The translations under genes and the position numbers were made by a program. Positions 58,816 through 64,000 of a DNA stretch of 64,000 nt are shown here, in pieces. Numbering within the stretch: the first letter of the stretch is position 1; every line of letters starts with the position of its first letter. The DNA is from Cololabis saira (lineage: Eukaryota > Chordata > Actinopteri > Beloniformes > Belonidae): positions 7,406,327 to 7,470,326 of the forward strand of contig NC_084590.1 in assembly GCF_033807715.1 (NCBI RefSeq). The letters are read 5' to 3'. The notes under the pieces were generated by a model, which saw nothing but the letters and a program-made list of their open reading frames with translations, was not told where the DNA came from and did no database searches.

Positions 58816-59617
58816 GTGGCGTCAATTCAGTCAAAGCTAAGGTATGCCAAGGTTACGAGTCTCAGAACTTAACTACAGTATCAATCAACATGACCAGCAA
58901 ATACTCATCACAGAGGTCTGCTATGTAGCTTATCTGCGTGGTCAAGAAAATTAGAACTTTTTCAAATGCAGTCTCACTCACATCCTCCTAACGTAACTAT
59001 GAACACTACACTTTAACAACGTGTTGATTACGCAAATACGCATCCGTTTTTGGCACCATGGACAGCAAGCGGCAGAGTTAGAGAGCAGAAATTTCGTATC
59101 TCGTATCTGACAAACACAATTTAACTCATTCTGTTCACTTCATTCACTATGTCAGTGCAACAATATCACGTGGACATCCCAGTTTAACTCAAAACAGTTA
59201 ATGTCCAAATCCAAAAAGGAGAGGGAGGGAGCAGAAGAGAGAAAGAGAGAGAGTAAAAAAAGTCAAATATTTCCCTTAAACAGATTTATATGAAGGTAGG
59301 GTGATTTGATATCTTACCTTAAAATGAACTTGCATAATTAATCCATCAGTGGCTAACAGCCTCGTTAATAGCCTGACTCCCGCTTTTGCTACCTGCTCCT
59401 TCTCTCTCCGCTGCTGGGGCAACATTGGACCCATCATTTGCCTTCTTTTTTTTTTTTTTAAATTGCAGGGTTGCCTGCTTCCCTTTCATTTTTGTAAGTT
59501 AGTAACACTGCAAAGCGCGCTAAAAATGAGATTGACCTAGCGACCACTGTCGTCAGGGATGCTGGGACATATTACATTTAAAAATATGGGGGGAGATTAT
59601 TTATTGATGTCATAATA
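58816..59617. other. no gene supported
   Basis: Moderately A/T-rich sequence with a GA-rich stretch at 59216-59255 and a T-run at 59446. Short ORFs only, none recognisable. Confidence 0.5.
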
Positions 59618-59619
59618 TA

Positions 59620-60022
59620 CAGGTGAAGGTCGGAAAATTTGAATATATTGCAAAACAATCGTAGTAAATTCACCTAAAGGTTAAACAAATATATTATTTC
59701 CCACTAAATTCAAAGTGAGATATTTCAAGCCTTTATTTGTTATAATGTTGGTAATTATGGCTCACAGTTTATGAAAACCCCAAATAAAAAATAAATTAGA
59801 ATATTTTATGAAATCAATAAACAATTCCATCATCAAAATTATATCAAATAAAGGTTTAACACATATTGCTTTGCATGTAATGAGACTATGTAATACTACT
59901 AGTCATTTAGCAGTATATCATATATCTAATATATCATGTAATATATTAGTTTCACCTTTTAAGTTGAATTATTGAAATAAATTAACTTTTACACCATATT
60001 CTAATTTTCCGACCTTCGCCTG
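59620..60022. mobile_element. Tc1/mariner-type MITE (AGGTCGGAAAATT family)
   Basis: Starts CAGGTGAAGGTCGGAAAATT and ends AATTTTCCGACCTTCGCCTG, with TA duplicated on both sides (59618-59619, 60023-60024). 403 bp, palindromic toward the middle, non-coding. Confidence 0.9.
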
Positions 60023-60057
60023 TAGCTATATTATACACCTTGGCTGATGTGGACATA

Positions 60058-60425
60058 AAGGACTGTCTCAGAAAATTAGAATATTGTGATAAAGTTCTTT
60101 ATTTTCTGTAATTCAATTAAAAAAAACAAACATGTAATTCATTCTGGATTCGTTACAAATCAACTGAAATATTGCAAGCCTTTTAATATTTAATATTTTG
60201 ATATTGCTGATTATGGTTTACAGTTTATGATTAAGATTCCCAGAATATTCAAATTTTTTGAGATTTGAGTTTTCTTAAGTTGTAAGCCATGATCAGCAAT
60301 ATTAAAATAATAAAAAGCTTGCAATATTTCAGTTGATTTGTAATGAATCCAGAATGTATGACATTTTTGTTTTTGTAATTGCATTACAGAAAATCACAAT
60401 ATTCTAATTTTCTGAGACAGTCCTG
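60058..60425. mobile_element. Tc1/mariner-type palindromic MITE, copy 2
   Basis: The same family as 24075-24440 (GACTGTCTCAGAAAATTAGA ... CTGAGACAGTCCTG), TA at both flanks. The first two bases differ from the consensus. Confidence 0.9.
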
Positions 60426-60590
60426 TACATATTATAGGAGGCTATTTCAGTATGGTTGGCTGTTTATACAGTCACGCAAGTTCAATGCTTTTAAAGCACT
60501 TTAAACTTTAAATCAAAGCATTTTGTTTTTTCATATAAAATAAATACATTTTGGTAGTTTTGGGGATGTCCCTTTTTTTGGTGCCTGTGT

Positions 60591-61010
60591 CTGGCAAAAA
60601 GTGATTGCCTGCCAGAATCTGATTTCTCCCCTGAAAATTGGTCTTTTTACCTGCCAAAAATTGATTGAAGGCCAAATACAATTAATGAAAGGTTGTTTCT
60701 ACCTAAATATGATTTGATCTCATTCTTGAGCTTCATAATATAAACACTAGAGCTCACATGATTGCTTTTAACTCTTTTAAAGGACCATTACAACACAAAA
60801 TAGGCATTTTCACCTGCCAAAAATTGATTGAAGGCCAAATAAAGTTAATGAAAAGTTGTTTCTGCCTAAATAAGACTTGATCTCATTCTTGAGCTTCATA
60901 ATATGAAAATCTGACGTTTTAGCGCTATTGTTCAACGGGCTGCTGTGCGCGCTCCCGCGGCCAGAAATCAGAAGAAATCAGATTCTGGCAGGCAATCACT
61001 TTTTGGCACA
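60591..61010. mobile_element. MITE with 35-bp inverted ends and an internal duplication
   Basis: The left end TGGCAAAAAGTGATTGCCTG (with CCAGAATCTGATTTCT following) is repeated in inverse at 60976-61008. Inside, a ~92-bp segment starting ACCTGCCAAAAATTGATTGA occurs twice (about 60650 and 60812) as a direct repeat about 162 bp apart. Confidence 0.8.
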
Positions 61011-61164
61011 ACACCTGCACTGCTGAAATCGGGGCGTCCCTTATTTCTATTTCTGAAAGGTGTGTTGGGAAAGATAGTGAAATTGATCATGTTGTTCTGA
61101 TTTGCATTTGTAGTAACTTTATATCAAATAATAGGATAATCAATACAAATATACACAGAGTAAT

Positions 61165-61575
61165 TTGTATTTGTATTTTTGTATTTATTTATTTAGCACA
61201 ATTTAAAAAAATAGTGCAAGGAGGGAACGAAGCCCAGAGGGCTTATACAGAGTTCCACCCCCGTCATCTACTGTAAACAGAAAATTAAATGTACAAACAT
61301 GGGAAAACTCTAATTATAAACATGAAAAGAAAACAAGGATACATAATAGAGAATACATTGAAAAATTAGGACATGAGATGTTTTTTCAGCAATTTTTTGA
61401 AGGATATAAATGACAATGTGGACCTCAGAGACATATCTAAATTGTTACAGAGTTTAGGACCTCTAAATGAAATATTAAACTGATGAAAAGATGTTCGACA
61501 GAAGGGTAAATGTAGATTGACACTGTGTCTAGTTGAGTATGAATGCAAGTCAGATGAAAAACTAAAGAAATTGAA
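61165..61575 (-). pseudogene. LINE ORF2 C-terminus plus 3' UTR (CR1/Rex1-like)
   Basis: Minus-strand frame to 61366 reads SYSTRHSVNLHLPF ... FRGPKLCNNLDMSLRSTLSF ... FKKLLKKHLMS, the typical C-terminal end of CR1/L2/Rex-type LINE proteins, with a stop. The 3' UTR continues to about 61165. Its upstream part is absent (5'-truncated), bounded by the L1 element. Confidence 0.65.
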
Positions 61576-61691
61576 CTTCCGGTTATGGCGGCGTAGTGGA
61601 ATGCAGCAGTAGACAGGAGCTCCACGCCAGTCGGTTGCAAAACTAAATAATACTCGAGATATTAACACTCCAGAGGCTGTGTTTCGTCACC

Positions 61692-62783
61692 ATGAAAGGA
61701 GCGAAGACAAGCAGAGGACAAAAAAGTGCGCAGAAAACACGGAATATAACGCAAACGGCGTTACAACCCTTGCCTGACTCCGAGGATTCCGAGGAGGAAG
61801 AAAATGGCGACAGGATGAAGCAAACTGAGAAAACTCAAGCTGGCGACATACTGCAAGAATTAACTTCTGTTACTCGAAACCTGCAGGAATTCAAGCGCGA
61901 GATGCAAAATACTCTTAAAGATTTCCAGGCCGACCTCAGACGGGACGTAAGAGAAGAGCTAACTACTTTCAAACAGGATATTAGCCAGAAGCTAACCGAA
62001 ACTGCCTCTACTCTACAAGCACAAGGCGAGGCTATCAGCGCAGCTGAGACGCGCATATCAGACCTGGAAGCAAGCGGCCCGGTGGTTAAAGACGCGCTCC
62101 TGTTGCTTCTTAATCAGCACAGTAAGATGCAAGAAAAACTGACTGACTTAGAGAATAGATCCAGAAGAAACAACATACGGCTCTACGGGTTACCAGAAAA
62201 TACAGAAGGCACTTCAATGGTGGATTTTGTCAACAACCTGCTCTCTACCGAACTCGCCCTGCCTGATGGAGTTAAATTAGAGATCCAGAGAGCGCACAGA
62301 GCACTGGTCGCTAAACCCGACTCAAACTCACCACCCAGGTCTGTTATTGTGAACTTTCTACGTTTCGACATCAAAGAGATGGTGCTAAAATCAGCATGGA
62401 AAAAAAAAGTATGTGTGGGTGAAAAACAGATTTTTTTTGACCACGACTACTCAAACGACGTCATGATTAAGCGACGAGCCTATAAAGAAATTAAGAAGGC
62501 TTTAAAGGAAAAAGGAATACGATTCCAGACTCCACTCTCAAGAATCCGAATCCACTGGAGCAGCGGGACCCGGACCTACGAGAGTGCCCGGGAGGCGGCT
62601 CTCGCCCTGAGGGCGCAAGGAATAGACGTGGAGACTCCGAAAGTCACATCGGACATGAACATGGAGGAATGTATCCGGAAAGCGTTTCCATGGCAACGCG
62701 TAGCTTCCAGAGGTGACGGGGACCAGATGACAACACGCACGAGGGAGAGGCTGCAGGAGTTCAGGAGAGAAACACAGCGCTGA
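61692..62783 (+). CDS. L1-type ORF1 protein (RNA-binding chaperone)
   Basis: 363 codons, ATG in good context (TCACCATGA). Residues 1-45 are basic/acidic and disordered (SEDSEEEENGD). About 50-155 is a long coiled coil (LQELTSVTRNLQEFKREMQN; QGEAISAAETRISDLEA), which in L1 drives trimerisation. About 158-245 is the RRM domain, starting RRNNIRLYGLPENTEG and including VIVNFLRFDIKEMVL. About 255-335 is the C-terminal domain (FFDHDYSNDVMIKRRAYKEI, RIHWSSGTRTY). It coats LINE RNA to form the retrotransposition particle in the cytoplasm. No internal stop is present, so the copy may still be functional. Confidence 0.9.
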   Translation: MKGAKTSRGQKSAQKTRNITQTALQPLPDSEDSEEEENGDRMKQTEKTQAGDILQELTSVTRNLQEFKREMQNTLKDFQADLRRDVREELTTFKQDISQKLTETASTLQAQGEAISAAETRISDLEASGPVVKDALLLLLNQHSKMQEKLTDLENRSRRNNIRLYGLPENTEGTSMVDFVNNLLSTELALPDGVKLEIQRAHRALVAKPDSNSPPRSVIVNFLRFDIKEMVLKSAWKKKVCVGEKQIFFDHDYSNDVMIKRRAYKEIKKALKEKGIRFQTPLSRIRIHWSSGTRTYESAREAALALRAQGIDVETPKVTSDMNMEECIRKAFPWQRVASRGDGDQMTTRTRERLQEFRRETQR

Positions 62784-63406
62784 CGAGACAGATAAGTGAC
62801 CATGCAGCACTGAATCTAAAAGAGCTATGGGTTGAGGTGGAGGAAGCTTTGGGGGTGAAAGACACACAAGGACATCACTCAGGAAAGAGACATTCTCAGT
62901 TTTGATTTACATATGGGCGAAATAATATTTAATTTAATTTTATTGTATTTATTATTTATTTTTAAAATCCATATTGCATAGTTTTAAGATGCAAGGTTTG
63001 CAGTTTTTCCTTATTTATCTTCTGCCTTCTTCATACAAACACCCCTGAAATATAGCTTCCTCTAACCTTAAAAAAACTGCTTGGTCACTACTACATGCAC
63101 GGGGAAAAGCATCCGACTGGCTGGATTACTATTGTTGGACATGTCTAGGAGGAATGGAAGAAATCACTCCACCCCTAGGGGGGGCCCCGACCGTTGGGGA
63201 AGGAATATCCCCCTACCCACCAACAGGGACGCAAAGGGAATAAAGTTTTCCCTACTCACGGAAGGGACTGTTCTTGTTCGTATTTTTGTTGGGACATTGT
63301 TCTGTCCCTTTTGTTTCAGTTCTGAAGACCTACATTCATCTGTAATGACAATTGAAGGAAGTGCAATACAAGGGGAGGTTTTAAGTTACTCCACTCCATC
63401 GGATAA

Positions 63407-64000
63407 ATGGTGAAAATAATTACTCTGAATGTTAACGGGATTTTAAAACCGGCTAAGAGGACCAAAATTTTAACTAAATTACAGAGAGAAAAAATAGATA
63501 TAGCTTTCCTGCAAGAGACGCATCTCACAGAAATAGAACACAAGGAACTTAAAAGGAAAGGTTTTAAGCATGTGTTCTCATCCTCGAATAGATCAAAACA
63601 CAATAGGGGTGTGGCCATTTTGATTTCAGGTAATATTGTTTATGAACATCTAACACAAATAACAAACAAGGAGGGTACATTTATTCTGATTAAGGGCAAG
63701 ATTGATGGTGTTTTAATGACTCTGTATAATGTATATGTACCACCGGGATCAGGGTGGGAATTCTATCAACAAATCTTTGACAAAATAATAATGGAATCAG
63801 AGGGAATAACAATTTGTGGAGGTGACTTCAATCTGACTTTAAACCCAAACATGGACTCCTCTGGTACGAGAATGCGCAAACCCAATAACACTGCTAAAAA
63901 AACACGCACTTTAATGGCAGAATTAGATATAGTTGATGTATGGCGAGAAAGTAACTTGACAACTAAGGATTATACTTATTTCTCTTCCCCACATTCGGTA
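63407..64000 (+). CDS. L1-type ORF2, endonuclease domain (partial, open at window end)
   Basis: From ATG 63407 the frame is open for all 198 codons to the window edge. It opens with VKIITLNVNGI (the Asn of the APE-like endonuclease), then DIAFLQETHLT (catalytic Glu), NRGVAILISGN, TLYNVYVPPGSGWEFYQQI and CGGDFNLTLNPNMDSSG (catalytic Asp-Asn). These are the first endonuclease blocks in correct order; the SDH block and the reverse transcriptase lie beyond the window. The 623-bp ORF1-ORF2 gap (62784-63406) has no other gene. Confidence 0.88.
   Translation, partial: MVKIITLNVNGILKPAKRTKILTKLQREKIDIAFLQETHLTEIEHKELKRKGFKHVFSSSNRSKHNRGVAILISGNIVYEHLTQITNKEGTFILIKGKIDGVLMTLYNVYVPPGSGWEFYQQIFDKIIMESEGITICGGDFNLTLNPNMDSSGTRMRKPNNTAKKTRTLMAELDIVDVWRESNLTTKDYTYFSSPHSV

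Larger units (their letters stand above)
61573..64000 (+). mobile_element. L1/Tx1-like LINE, 5' half, running off the window
   Basis: A leader with ACTTCCGGTTATGGCGGCGT, an intact ORF1 (61692-62783), a 623-bp gap and an ORF2 open to the window edge. This order and the intact frames indicate a full-length, young copy. The 3' end is outside the window. Confidence 0.85.

Overview
This window looks like teleost fish genomic DNA. It holds one recognisable multi-exon host gene, long introns, and many nested repeats of kinds common in fish: hAT, Tc1/mariner and TTAA-type non-autonomous DNA transposons, L2/Rex1-like, L1/Tx1-like and RTE/I-like LINEs, tRNA-derived SINEs, an endogenous retrovirus and long (TA)n, (CA)n and (ATT)n arrays. 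The species cannot be named from the sequence.

Region by region: 1-1715 is a 21-bp satellite with a 585-bp higher-order period. 2340-7190 is a minus-strand gene that I identify as atf5 (ATF4/ATF5 family bZIP factor of the integrated stress response). Its exons join in frame to 498 codons. Its 5' leader contains a 3-codon uORF followed by a 49-codon uORF overlapping the main start, which is the layout used by ATF4 and ATF5 for stress-induced translation. 8041-11560 is a decayed ~3.5-kb DNA transposon of a kind I cannot place. It carries a broken gene on the minus strand that is itself split by a TTAA-flanked MITE. 11.6-19.3 kb is a patchwork of inverted-repeat elements, a hAT copy filled with a tandem array, a probable solo LTR, a SINE and (TA)n tracts. 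20.1-22.04 kb is a 22-bp minisatellite. 23.35-37.7 kb holds more DNA transposons (several hATs, most with 8-bp target-site duplications), a dispersed repeat in which a 23-bp minisatellite has expanded, LINE fragments and GC-rich repeats.

37945-43189 is an endogenous retrovirus on the minus strand. Its two 467-bp LTRs show no difference by eye, yet its interior is deleted, frameshifted and interrupted by a MITE. 43.7-45.0 kb is a nearly intact LINE reverse transcriptase reading frame. 47.5-58.8 kb is a tandem cluster of L2/Rex1-like LINE copies sharing rearrangement junctions and containing two minisatellites grown from LINE sequence (40-bp and 30-bp units). 59.6-61.0 kb holds three palindromic MITEs. 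61.57 kb to the end is the 5' half of an L1-like LINE with an intact ORF1 and an ORF2 endonuclease frame that stays open to the window edge.

The only host gene supported is atf5. All other coding sequence belongs to mobile elements. Stretches not listed (for example 1716-2071, 7200-8040, 13193-13550, 14740-15000, 16160-17940, 18780-20130, 22040-23350, 45570-46540) show no gene I can support.
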